Shown here: positions 34,060 through 41,247 of the stretch, one piece after another | Numbering within the stretch: the first letter of the stretch is position 1 | Layout: each line of letters begins with the position of its first letter | Assembly: GCA_910578085.1 (NCBI GenBank) | Contig: CAJTPM010000016.1 | Coordinates: 31,377-95,376, forward strand | Length of the DNA: 64,000 bases | Direction of reading: 5' to 3' | Source: an uncultured Lachnospiraceae bacterium | Lineage (GTDB): Bacteria; Bacillota; Clostridia; Lachnospirales; Lachnospiraceae | The notes under the pieces: generated by a model | Database searches by the model: none | Told to the model about the DNA's origin: nothing | What the model saw: the letters and a program-made list of their open reading frames with translations, nothing else | Translations under genes and position numbers: made by a program

Positions 34060-34971
34060 ATGACCTTGGGACAGAAATTAAAAATACTATTGAAAGAAAA
34101 AAATATGACGCAGGAAGAACTGGCGGAACAGTTGGATGTGTCGAGACAGGCGGTTGGGAAATGGGTGAATGATAAGGGCATTCCGGAGGTGAGCAAGCTG
34201 ATACAGATCAGCAATATGTTCGGCGTATCGCTGGATTACTTATTAAAGGAAGACAGTGAAGTAAGTGCCGTGGCGGAAGGCGGGTATTATGTCAGCGGGG
34301 AGATGCTGGAAGGTTACCTGACCTATCATAAACAGAACAGGAAGCGGATCATAGGGGCATTAGTGCTTATCATGACAGCCAATATTTTTGACGAGATCGG
34401 TGGTCCCCGCGGAAACAGCGTGATGGAAGCGCTGTACTGGATCGTCACGATGGCAGGGATCTCCCTTCTGATCTGGCAGTATTTCCAGACAAAAAAGTAT
34501 CAGGAGATCAAAAGGGAAAAGCTGATCTTTGACAGCAGAGTGTATGAGGATTTTAAAATAAGACAGGAAAAAGAGCGGAAACGATATGCCGTGATGGCGA
34601 TCATGGGGATGCTGATTTTAGTGCTGGGAACGGAGTGCCTGGATTTTCTGGTGCATTATTATGGCACAAGGATTTTGGGCCTTTCGGTGGGGGCGCTGCA
34701 GTGGGTCTCAGATGCCGCCGGACTTTCTTTTATTCTGTGGGCGGCCATGTCCGTTATGACAGATAAAAGGATCATAAAAAATGCGGAGGACGCACCGAAA
34801 AAAGGCGCAAAAAGATTTGCATGGATCTACTGGGCGGCGCCGGTAACAGCGCTTGCGGTCTTAGTTGGATTTGTGTCAAATATATGGAGCCCCATGGCGC
34901 CGGTTATCGTATTGCTTTGCGCGCTGCTTGTGACAGTGTGTAAATTGTTGATGGAAAGACAGGAGAAATGA
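34060..34971 (+). CDS. XRE family regulator with C-terminal membrane domain
   Basis: A 303-residue protein with an N-terminal XRE helix-turn-helix (LGQKLKILLKEKNMTQEELAEQLDVSRQAVGKW, residues 3-35, extending to about 65). After it come about five or six hydrophobic segments from residue 95 on, in two clusters separated by a basic helix (residues 150-175). It therefore looks like a membrane-tethered one-component regulator that senses something at the membrane. GGAGAGAG precedes the ATG. A lipoprotein gene follows 27 bases later and may be part of the same unit. Confidence 0.85.
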   Translation: MTLGQKLKILLKEKNMTQEELAEQLDVSRQAVGKWVNDKGIPEVSKLIQISNMFGVSLDYLLKEDSEVSAVAEGGYYVSGEMLEGYLTYHKQNRKRIIGALVLIMTANIFDEIGGPRGNSVMEALYWIVTMAGISLLIWQYFQTKKYQEIKREKLIFDSRVYEDFKIRQEKERKRYAVMAIMGMLILVLGTECLDFLVHYYGTRILGLSVGALQWVSDAAGLSFILWAAMSVMTDKRIIKNAEDAPKKGAKRFAWIYWAAPVTALAVLVGFVSNIWSPMAPVIVLLCALLVTVCKLLMERQEK

Positions 34972-34998
34972 AGAAACAACAGAAGGGATGGAATCGAA

Positions 34999-35553
34999 AT
35001 GAAACAGAAAGCAGAAAGCCTGGGGGGCATTGTGCGGGATAAGGTTTCCCGCATATGGGAAAGCGGAATCAGAATGGCAGGCATATGTATGTGTGCGGTA
35101 TTGTGTATTGCGGCGGGAGCGTTGCTTGTCGGCTGCAGTGCCTCCGGGGAGAGAACATATACGAGAGAGGAATTGCAGAATTTGGCGAGGATCGAGGTGT
35201 ACGAGGCTGAGAGCGATACGTTACTCAGGACGATAGAAGACGGAGAAACGCTGTACCGGTATCTCCAGGCGTTCGAGGCGGAGCCGGAGGAGGGACTGGG
35301 AGAAGAGGCTGCGGAGGGGGCAGAAGAGTCTTACTATTTTGAGTTCTACATGTATCCGGTGGCAAAATTCGGGGATAAGGAACCAAAGAAAGCTTATACG
35401 ATCGTACTGTATCAGGATACCGATATCGCCAGAATAGTAGGGGATGCCGAGAGCCTTCATATGGCCTTTTTGTCGGAGGATTTGCTTACTTTTTATTACA
35501 GGACGTCGGAGGAAGAGCAGGCATTTTATAATTCACTTCTAATAGACGGGTAG
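34999..35553 (+). CDS. Uncharacterised lipoprotein
   Basis: A 184-residue protein of unknown function. The N-terminus is long and basic for a signal peptide (about 25 residues before the hydrophobic core), and the lipobox is LLVGC with Cys47. The mature part is acidic, with YYFEFYMYPVAKFGDKEPKKAYTIVLYQDTD suggesting a beta-rich domain. It follows the membrane-bound XRE regulator, with which it may be co-transcribed; a sensing or signal-relay role is inference from position. Confidence 0.7.
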   Translation: MKQKAESLGGIVRDKVSRIWESGIRMAGICMCAVLCIAAGALLVGCSASGERTYTREELQNLARIEVYEAESDTLLRTIEDGETLYRYLQAFEAEPEEGLGEEAAEGAEESYYFEFYMYPVAKFGDKEPKKAYTIVLYQDTDIARIVGDAESLHMAFLSEDLLTFYYRTSEEEQAFYNSLLIDG

Positions 35554-35584
35554 GAGAGATGCATCACTGAAAATGGTGGTTGGT

Positions 35585-35620
35585 CGAGCGGGCATATCCC
35601 TTGCAGTGAATGCCTGCTCG
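35585..35620 (+). terminator. Hairpin after the lipoprotein gene
   Basis: Arms CGAGCGGGCAT (35585-35595) and ATGCCTGCTCG (35610-35620) form an 11-bp stem with one G-U pair. There is no T-run after it. The outer stem matches the hairpins at 7259 and 41189. Confidence 0.5.
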
Positions 35621-35651
35621 ATCTGGCGGTCTGTAAAAGGAACCCTCTCGC

Positions 35652-35679
35652 TTGACAATTTTTGGGTGGATGATACAAT
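35652..35679 (+). promoter_or_regulatory. Strong sigma-A-type promoter of the LysM gene
   Basis: -35 TTGACA (35652-35657), 16-base spacer, -10 TACAAT (35674-35679), about 46 bases before the start codon. Confidence 0.75.
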
Positions 35680-35724
35680 AAAATTGGAACTTGGTGTAAA
35701 AACAATTCAAAATGGAGGAAAGAC

Positions 35725-36414
35725 ATGGGAAAAAAACTATTCAAAAGAAGTGCGGCACTCGTTTTGATGCTCATGGTATTGTCCACGGGACTTGTAGCGA
35801 ATGCCGAGGGGACTTACACAGTGGAGCGGGGCGACTATCTGAAAAAGATCGCGCAGTCAGTATACGGAGATTCTGCCCGTTGGGAAGATATCTATGAGGC
35901 AAATAAGGCTTCTATCAAAAATCCCAACATTCTTTATAAAGGGCAGGTGCTTATTCTGCCTGATATCAATCCTGCACCGGCAGAAAACCCGGAAGAAGTA
36001 ATACCTGCAGAGAATTCAGGGGAAGCAGTACCGACAGAGAATCCTGAGCAGGTGGTAACGGCTGGTACGATCACGACGTTAGAGCAATGGGCTATGTCGG
36101 AGGAAGGAAGAGAAATTGAAAATCTGACAAACGAGATGATGAAGGAGGTCGGATTAACAGTTTCTCTGAGAGCAGAAGGAAATACCCTTGTCTATACCTA
36201 TAATTTTGACTCAGAAATCTGGGGTACAGTTTCTGCACAGGAACTGGCAGAAGCTGCCAAAGGTTCTGAATTTGAGACTCTTACGGCGTCATTACAAGGA
36301 TTAGTGGACGAATTAAAGCAGGAGTTTGATACTGCTTACGGCATCAAATTGGATGGGATCCGCTATATCTATATTGCGCCGGACGGTACGCCTTTTTACA
36401 GTGCAGAGCTATAG
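35725..36414 (+). CDS. Secreted LysM-domain protein
   Basis: A 229-residue exported protein. A Sec signal peptide ends at VANA-E near residue 28. One LysM domain follows at once (TYTVERGDYLKKIAQSVYGD through YKGQVLILPD, about residues 30-78), which should bind peptidoglycan. A short Pro/Glu-rich linker with repeats of the type PAENPEE, PAENSGE, PTENPEQ leads to a C-terminal domain (about 120-229). That domain resembles the small secreted DUF4854-type domain of Lachnospiraceae; this match is tentative. It has its own strong promoter and a long terminator, so it is a single-gene unit. Confidence 0.82.
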   Translation: MGKKLFKRSAALVLMLMVLSTGLVANAEGTYTVERGDYLKKIAQSVYGDSARWEDIYEANKASIKNPNILYKGQVLILPDINPAPAENPEEVIPAENSGEAVPTENPEQVVTAGTITTLEQWAMSEEGREIENLTNEMMKEVGLTVSLRAEGNTLVYTYNFDSEIWGTVSAQELAEAAKGSEFETLTASLQGLVDELKQEFDTAYGIKLDGIRYIYIAPDGTPFYSAEL

Positions 36415-36454
36415 ACACAACAGACGGATAAAAGATATGTGAAAAAAGATACCG

Positions 36455-36516
36455 GAGACGATCTGCGGCGGCATAACTGATGTACAGTTGTGCCGCCTGC
36501 ATCGTTTCAGATTTTT
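36455..36516 (+). terminator. Long hairpin terminator after the LysM gene
   Basis: An almost continuous stem of more than 20 bp. The core arm GGCGGCATAACTG pairs with CAGTTGTGCCGCC, and GAGACGAT pairs with ATCGTTTC further out. The whole spans 36455-36508 and is followed by ATTTTTG. Confidence 0.85.
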
Positions 36517-36559
36517 GTGTAAATCATTCCGGGAAAAGGCGGAGGGCGAAATAAAATAC

Positions 36560-37045
36560 ATGAAAAATAAGAAACTGGTCGCGATGGCGCTTTTTGTGAC
36601 GACGGCGCTGATGCTTTCCTATATTGAATCTCTTTTCCCGTTCTTTTTCGGTGTGCCGGGGATGAAGCTGGGGCTTGCCAATCTGGCGGTAGTGGTCGTT
36701 TTGTATGATTACGGCTGGCGGGAAGCGCTGACGGTGAATGTTCTGCGGATTGCACTTTCCGGATTGCTGTTTGGGAACCTGTTTTCCCTGTTATTCAGTC
36801 TCGGCGGGGCGCTTGTCAGTTTCGGGAGTATGGCGGCGGCAAAAAGGGCAGGGCTTTCCCTCTATGGCGTCAGCATGGCAGGCGGGGTGTTTCATAATGC
36901 CGGTCAGCTTGTGATGGCAGCCTTTCTGGTGCGGACGGCGGCAGTGGGGTATTATGCGCCGATGCTTCTAGTTATAGGGCTGGTTACGGGATTTTTGATC
37001 GGTGTATCTGCAGGGGAGCTGTTGCGGCGGCTTCCGAAAGCGTGA
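36560..37045 (+). CDS. Gx transporter family protein (HepT component I-like)
   Basis: A 161-residue membrane protein with four or five hydrophobic segments. It resembles the family called Gx transporter or heptaprenyl diphosphate synthase component I, with LSYIESLFPFFFGVPGMKLGLANLAVVVVLYDYG at the N-terminus and a Gly-rich FGNLFSLLFSLGGALVSF region. These are thought to be small S-component-like membrane proteins of unknown substrate. In many Clostridia a NusG-II-domain protein precedes it; none is seen here. The ATG at 36560 starts the first hydrophobic segment; the ribosome site is distant. Confidence 0.8.
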   Translation: MKNKKLVAMALFVTTALMLSYIESLFPFFFGVPGMKLGLANLAVVVVLYDYGWREALTVNVLRIALSGLLFGNLFSLLFSLGGALVSFGSMAAAKRAGLSLYGVSMAGGVFHNAGQLVMAAFLVRTAAVGYYAPMLLVIGLVTGFLIGVSAGELLRRLPKA

Positions 37046-37052
37046 AGGACTA

Positions 37053-37081
37053 TTGATTTTTTGGCGTTTTTTCAGTATAAT
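37053..37081 (+). promoter_or_regulatory. Sigma-A-type promoter of the chemotaxis receptor gene
   Basis: -35 TTGATT (37053-37058), 17-base spacer, -10 TATAAT (37076-37081), 69 bases before the start codon. Confidence 0.7.
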
Positions 37082-37150
37082 AGCCCGTAGAGGCAACGTT
37101 TGATATGATGAATGGAATTATATTTTTACAGAAAGGCAGGTAATTGTTAA

Positions 37151-38833
37151 ATGGGGAGTAATTCGGGAGGACAGAGTCAGTCGGCAAGACTGAGAATACT
37201 GGCAATACAGGCATTGGCTGCGGTTATACTGGGAGCAGTGCTGCTGATCGGCTTTTTTTTATGCAATTCTGCCATGTCTGCGATGAATGTTACACAGATC
37301 AATACGACTGCGGCGCTAAATCAGTATCGGATCGGTTCAAAGACGCTGACATACGAAGTGCAGTCCTATGCTGTTACCGGAGACGAAACATATTACAATA
37401 ACTATATGAAAGAACTTAACGAGGACAAGAACCGGGATAAGGCTATCGCGGTGCTGGAGGAGTGTGGCCTGACAGATGAAGAGTGGGCGGGGTTGGAAAA
37501 GATTGCTTCCATGTCCAATAATCTTGTCCCGTTGGAAGAGGCAGCCATGGAGTGTGTGAAAAACGGGGATCTGGAAACGGCCAGGGAATCTGTGTTCAGC
37601 GCAGAATACGGGGAGACCGTGGAACAGATCAACCGTGTGACGGATGAAACGATACAGGGGATTCTGGCCCGGAAAGATAAGGAACTGGGGAGACTGAGAA
37701 TTTTTCAGATAGTTATGGAGATCGTTTTCGGCGCGGCTTTTGCCTACATGATCTTCCAGATGTTTATGACGATCCGGTTTGCATTTAAAGAACTGCTGCA
37801 GCCCATTCAGAAAGTTTCCACGCAGATGGGAGCGCTGGCGGAAGGAAATTTCCATACAGAGCTGGATCTTCGGGAAAATGAGAGTGAGGTCGGCAGGATG
37901 GTGAAGTCCATCGCCTTTATGAAGAAGAACCTGTTAGCTATGATGGAAGAGATCACAGGGATTCTGGGACAGATGGGAGAGGGCAATTATGATATTCAGG
38001 TAAAACAGGAGTATGTGGGCGAATTTGTGACGATCAGGGAATCTTTCCTGAAAATCGGAGAACAGATGCGCAGTACGCTTTTGACGATCCGCAATGCTTC
38101 CGGTGAGATCAGCAACGGTACGGAACAGTTGAACTGTGCGGCGGAGGATCTTGCCAGGGGCTGTACCGATCAGGCAATGCAGGTTTCGGATCTGATGTCT
38201 GTTATTGAGACCATGACCATGAGCATGGAGGAGAACGCCAAAGAGGCGGAGGAATCCGCCAGGATTGCGGCGGATGCCAGCGATGCCCTGGAAAAGGGAA
38301 ACCGGAAGATGCAGGAACTGAAGGATGCCATTGCGGAGATCAGCGTATGTTCCGAACAGATCGGTACGATCATAGGAACGATCGAAGATATCGCTTCTCA
38401 GACGAATCTGTTATCCCTGAATGCTGCCATTGAGGCGGCGAGAGCAGGGGAGGCCGGAAGAGGATTTGCAGTGGTGGCAGAGCAGGTTAAGAATCTCGCC
38501 AACGAGTCCGCAAAAGCGGCCGGCAGAACGACGGAGCTGATTGAGACGACGGTGACGGTGATGAATAGGGGAATCGTAATCGCAGATGAAACTTCCGAGG
38601 ATATGAAGGAAGTCATGAAGAGCACCACAGTCGCAACGGAGAAGATTAATCAGATCGTGGAGATGCTGGAAAAGGATGTGGAGAGAATGCATGAGGTGAA
38701 CGACAGCATTGAGCAGGTGTCTTCTGTTGTGGATAATAATTCTGCAACATCCGAGGAGACAGCCGCGGTCAGTGAAGCGCAGAAACATCAGGTCGAGGCA
38801 ATGGTGGAACTGATGAATCAATTCAGGATCTGA
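37151..38833 (+). CDS. Methyl-accepting chemotaxis protein
   Basis: A 560-residue transmembrane receptor. TM1 spans about residues 15-38, then an extracytoplasmic helical (four-helix-bundle-like) sensor domain to about 178, then TM2 at about 182-205. A HAMP segment follows (LLQPIQKVSTQMGALAEGNF). The cytoplasmic signalling domain carries the conserved hairpin tip LNAAIEAARAGEAGRGFAVVAEQVKNLA. The ligand is unknown. It has its own promoter. No flagellar or other che gene is in the window, so whether it serves motility or another output cannot be told. Confidence 0.95.
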   Translation: MGSNSGGQSQSARLRILAIQALAAVILGAVLLIGFFLCNSAMSAMNVTQINTTAALNQYRIGSKTLTYEVQSYAVTGDETYYNNYMKELNEDKNRDKAIAVLEECGLTDEEWAGLEKIASMSNNLVPLEEAAMECVKNGDLETARESVFSAEYGETVEQINRVTDETIQGILARKDKELGRLRIFQIVMEIVFGAAFAYMIFQMFMTIRFAFKELLQPIQKVSTQMGALAEGNFHTELDLRENESEVGRMVKSIAFMKKNLLAMMEEITGILGQMGEGNYDIQVKQEYVGEFVTIRESFLKIGEQMRSTLLTIRNASGEISNGTEQLNCAAEDLARGCTDQAMQVSDLMSVIETMTMSMEENAKEAEESARIAADASDALEKGNRKMQELKDAIAEISVCSEQIGTIIGTIEDIASQTNLLSLNAAIEAARAGEAGRGFAVVAEQVKNLANESAKAAGRTTELIETTVTVMNRGIVIADETSEDMKEVMKSTTVATEKINQIVEMLEKDVERMHEVNDSIEQVSSVVDNNSATSEETAAVSEAQKHQVEAMVELMNQFRI

Positions 38834-38879
38834 GAGAACTTTGCGCTCCGCATGTATCAGGGAAGATCAGAAATGCCGC

Positions 38880-38912
38880 GAGCCAGAGCCGTGGAATCCA
38901 TGGCTTTGGCTC
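38880..38912 (+). other. 15-bp hairpin between the chemotaxis receptor and ruvA
   Basis: GAGCCAGAGCCGTGG (38880-38894) pairs with CCATGGCTTTGGCTC (38898-38912) around an AAT loop, with G-U pairs. There is no T-run. CTGCCA/TGGCAG (38918-38923 and 38952-38957) and two copies of CTGCCTGTGA (38929 and 38965) follow, so the whole gap is structured. Confidence 0.5.
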
Positions 38913-39004
38913 ATTGACTGCCAAAGGCTGCCTGTGAGAGGCGCAACGGTCTGGCAGTATGGGACTGCCTGTGAAGCGGAACATATCAGAAAGGCGTATG
39001 ACCG

Positions 39005-39604
39005 ATGTATGCATATTTTAAAGGAAAAATAGCTGCCAAGGAGGCGGATCTTGTGATCGTTGAGGTGAACGGCATTGGTTACAATATACGGATCTCGGCA
39101 GGAACCGCGTCTGCTCTGCCGTCCGTCGGGGAGGAGACAAAACTTTATACTTACACATCCGTGCGGGAGGACGCCATAGCATTGTATGGCTTTCTGACGA
39201 AGGATGATCTGGATATTTTTAAACTTCTGATCGGCGTAAACGGCATCGGACCGAAGGGCGGACAGAGTATCCTGTCCGTGATGAGTCCGGATGATCTGCG
39301 CTTTGCCATTGTGTCGGGGGATGCGAAAATGATCGCGAAGGCTCCGGGTATCGGTGCAAAAACGGCACAGCGCATTATACTGGATATGCGGGACAAGGTT
39401 TCGCTTGAGGATACGCTGCATGCGGATACCGGGGCGGTGCGGTTTGATGATGCCGTATCCGACAGCGCCAGAGAAGCTGTGGAGGCGCTGACGGCGCTCG
39501 GATACGGTGTGACGGAGGCGGCCCGCGCAGTGAAGGAAGTGAAGGGCGCGGAACAGATGGCGGTGGAGGATATTCTGAAAGCATCGCTGAAATATCTGTT
39601 ATAA
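39005..39604 (+). CDS. ruvA: Holliday junction DNA helicase subunit RuvA
   Basis: RuvA binds four-way junctions and loads RuvB. The 199-residue product has the N-terminal OB-fold domain (MYAYFKGKIAAKEADLVIVEVNGIGYNI), the helix-hairpin-helix pair (LIGVNGIGPKGGQSIL and KAPGIGAKTAQRIILDM) and a C-terminal domain (EALTALGYGVTEAARAV) for RuvB contact. ruvB follows after 102 bases. ruvC is not adjacent. Confidence 0.97.
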   Translation: MYAYFKGKIAAKEADLVIVEVNGIGYNIRISAGTASALPSVGEETKLYTYTSVREDAIALYGFLTKDDLDIFKLLIGVNGIGPKGGQSILSVMSPDDLRFAIVSGDAKMIAKAPGIGAKTAQRIILDMRDKVSLEDTLHADTGAVRFDDAVSDSAREAVEALTALGYGVTEAARAVKEVKGAEQMAVEDILKASLKYLL

Positions 39605-39706
39605 AGAGTGTGGGGCGTCAGCCCGTGAGCAGGCTTGCAGTGCGAAGAATAAGTGAGCGCAAAAGACTGATAAAAATGTAGATTAACCGCAAAACCGGAG
39701 AGAAGA

Positions 39707-40702
39707 ATGGCGAGAACAATAGAGACGAATTTTACGGAAGAGGACAGCAAAATAGAGGGAACACTGCGTCCCCAGGCGCTGCAGGATTATATCGGTCAGG
39801 AGAAGATCAAGGAAAATCTGAAAGTCTATATTCAGGCGGCGAAACAGAGGCATGATGCGTTGGATCATGTCCTGTTGTATGGACCGCCGGGACTCGGTAA
39901 AACCACACTTGCCGGTGTGATTGCCAATGAGATGGGAGTACACATGAAGGTGACTTCCGGGCCGGCGATTGAAAAGCCGGGAGATATGGCAGCTATTTTA
40001 AATAATCTGGCGGAGGGGGATCTGTTGTTTGTGGATGAGATCCATCGCCTGAACAGACAGGTGGAGGAAGTGCTCTATCCGGCGATGGAGGATTATGTGA
40101 TCGATATTATGATCGGCAAGGGGCCAACAGCGCGGTCCATTCGACTGGATCTGCCGAAGTTTACGCTGGTGGGCGCCACCACGCGGGCGGGGCTTCTGAC
40201 AGCACCTCTGCGGGATCGGTTCGGGGTGATTCACAGGCTGGAATTTTATTCGGTGGAAGAACTGACAAAGGTGATCCTGCATTCCGCAGGGATTCTGGAT
40301 GTGAAGACGGAGAGGGCCGGGGCGGTGGAGATTGCGAAACGCAGCAGAGGAACGCCGAGACTTGCCAACCGGATCTTAAAGAGAGTCAGGGATTTTGCGC
40401 AGGTGAAGTATGACGGCGTGATTACGGAGGAGGTGGCAAAGACCGCCCTGGATCTGATGGATGTGGACAAAATGGGGCTTGACCATATTGACAGAAATAT
40501 GCTGCTTACGATGATAGAAAAATTCGGCGGCGGCCCGGTGGGACTTGAAACGTTAGCGGCGGCCATCGGGGAGGATTCCGGCACTATTGAGGAAGTCTAT
40601 GAACCTTATCTGATCAAAAACGGACTGATCAACCGGACGCCCAGGGGGCGTGTTGTGACAGAGCTCGGATATTCCCATTTTGGGCTTGCATTTATACCGT
40701 AG
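39707..40702 (+). CDS. ruvB: Holliday junction DNA helicase subunit RuvB
   Basis: RuvB is the AAA+ motor for branch migration. The 331-residue product has LRPQALQDYIGQ, Walker A YGPPGLGKTTLAGVIANE, Walker B LLFVDEIHRL, sensor 1 LVGATTRAGLLTAPLRDRFG and the C-terminal winged helix ending in TPRGRVVTELGYSHFG. The -35 box for the next gene overlaps the end of this one. Confidence 0.98.
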   Translation: MARTIETNFTEEDSKIEGTLRPQALQDYIGQEKIKENLKVYIQAAKQRHDALDHVLLYGPPGLGKTTLAGVIANEMGVHMKVTSGPAIEKPGDMAAILNNLAEGDLLFVDEIHRLNRQVEEVLYPAMEDYVIDIMIGKGPTARSIRLDLPKFTLVGATTRAGLLTAPLRDRFGVIHRLEFYSVEELTKVILHSAGILDVKTERAGAVEIAKRSRGTPRLANRILKRVRDFAQVKYDGVITEEVAKTALDLMDVDKMGLDHIDRNMLLTMIEKFGGGPVGLETLAAAIGEDSGTIEEVYEPYLIKNGLINRTPRGRVVTELGYSHFGLAFIP

Positions 40703-40715
40703 TATCATGTATAAT
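40686..40715 (+). promoter_or_regulatory. Sigma-A-type promoter of zapA
   Basis: -35 TTGCAT (40686-40691), 18-base spacer, -10 TATAAT (40710-40715), overlapping the end of ruvB and about 64 bases before the zapA start. Confidence 0.65.
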
Positions 40716-40778
40716 ATATGTGGTATATTTTTTGACTTACAGGCAGCATATTTTGTGCTTTAAGATGAGGGAAACGGC

Positions 40779-41195
40779 ATGGATTCCAGAGTGGATGCTG
40801 AGGTTTTGATCGGCGGTAAAGTGTATACGCTGAGCGGCTATGAGAGTGAAGAGTACTTTCAGAAGGTAGCCAGTTATATCAACAATAAAATGGCAGAGTA
40901 TGGGAAAGTCGACAGTTTTAAGAAACTGCCAATGGATATGCAGAGCGTTTTGATGCAGATCAACATTGCGGATGACTATTTTAAAGCCAAAAAGCAGATC
41001 AGTATTCTGGAAGAAGAGGTAAAGGCGAAAGAGAAGGAATTGTATGATCTGAAACATGAGTTGATCTCCTATCAGATCAAACTGGAGAATTCCGAAAAGA
41101 ATGTCAGGAGCCTGAACACGGAATTACAGGAAAACGCGAAGAAAATCGTGCGTTTGGAGACAGAACTAAAAGGGAAAAACGGCAAAGGCGAGTAG
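40779..41195 (+). CDS. zapA: Cell division protein ZapA
   Basis: ZapA binds FtsZ and bundles its filaments. The 138-residue product has the ZapA head (DAEVLIGGKVYTLSGYESEEYFQKVASYINNKM) and a long coiled-coil tail (residues about 65-135). The tail is longer than in Bacillus ZapA, as is common in Clostridia. The stop codon TAG lies within the left arm of the following terminator hairpin. The order ruvB-zapA-U32 peptidase is typical for Lachnospiraceae. Confidence 0.92.
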   Translation: MDSRVDAEVLIGGKVYTLSGYESEEYFQKVASYINNKMAEYGKVDSFKKLPMDMQSVLMQINIADDYFKAKKQISILEEEVKAKEKELYDLKHELISYQIKLENSEKNVRSLNTELQENAKKIVRLETELKGKNGKGE

Positions 41196-41222
41196 GGGAA
41201 CAGTTCTCCTGCTCGTTTCTTT
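41189..41222 (+). terminator. Terminator overlapping the zapA stop codon
   Basis: Arms CGAGTAGGGGAA (41189-41200) and TTCTCCTGCTCG (41204-41215) with a CAG loop and G-U pairs, followed by TTTCTTTC. The zapA stop TAG (41193-41195) is inside the left arm, so the terminating ribosome would cover it. Confidence 0.7.
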
Positions 41223-41247
41223 CATATGAAGTCAATCAGGAGGAACT

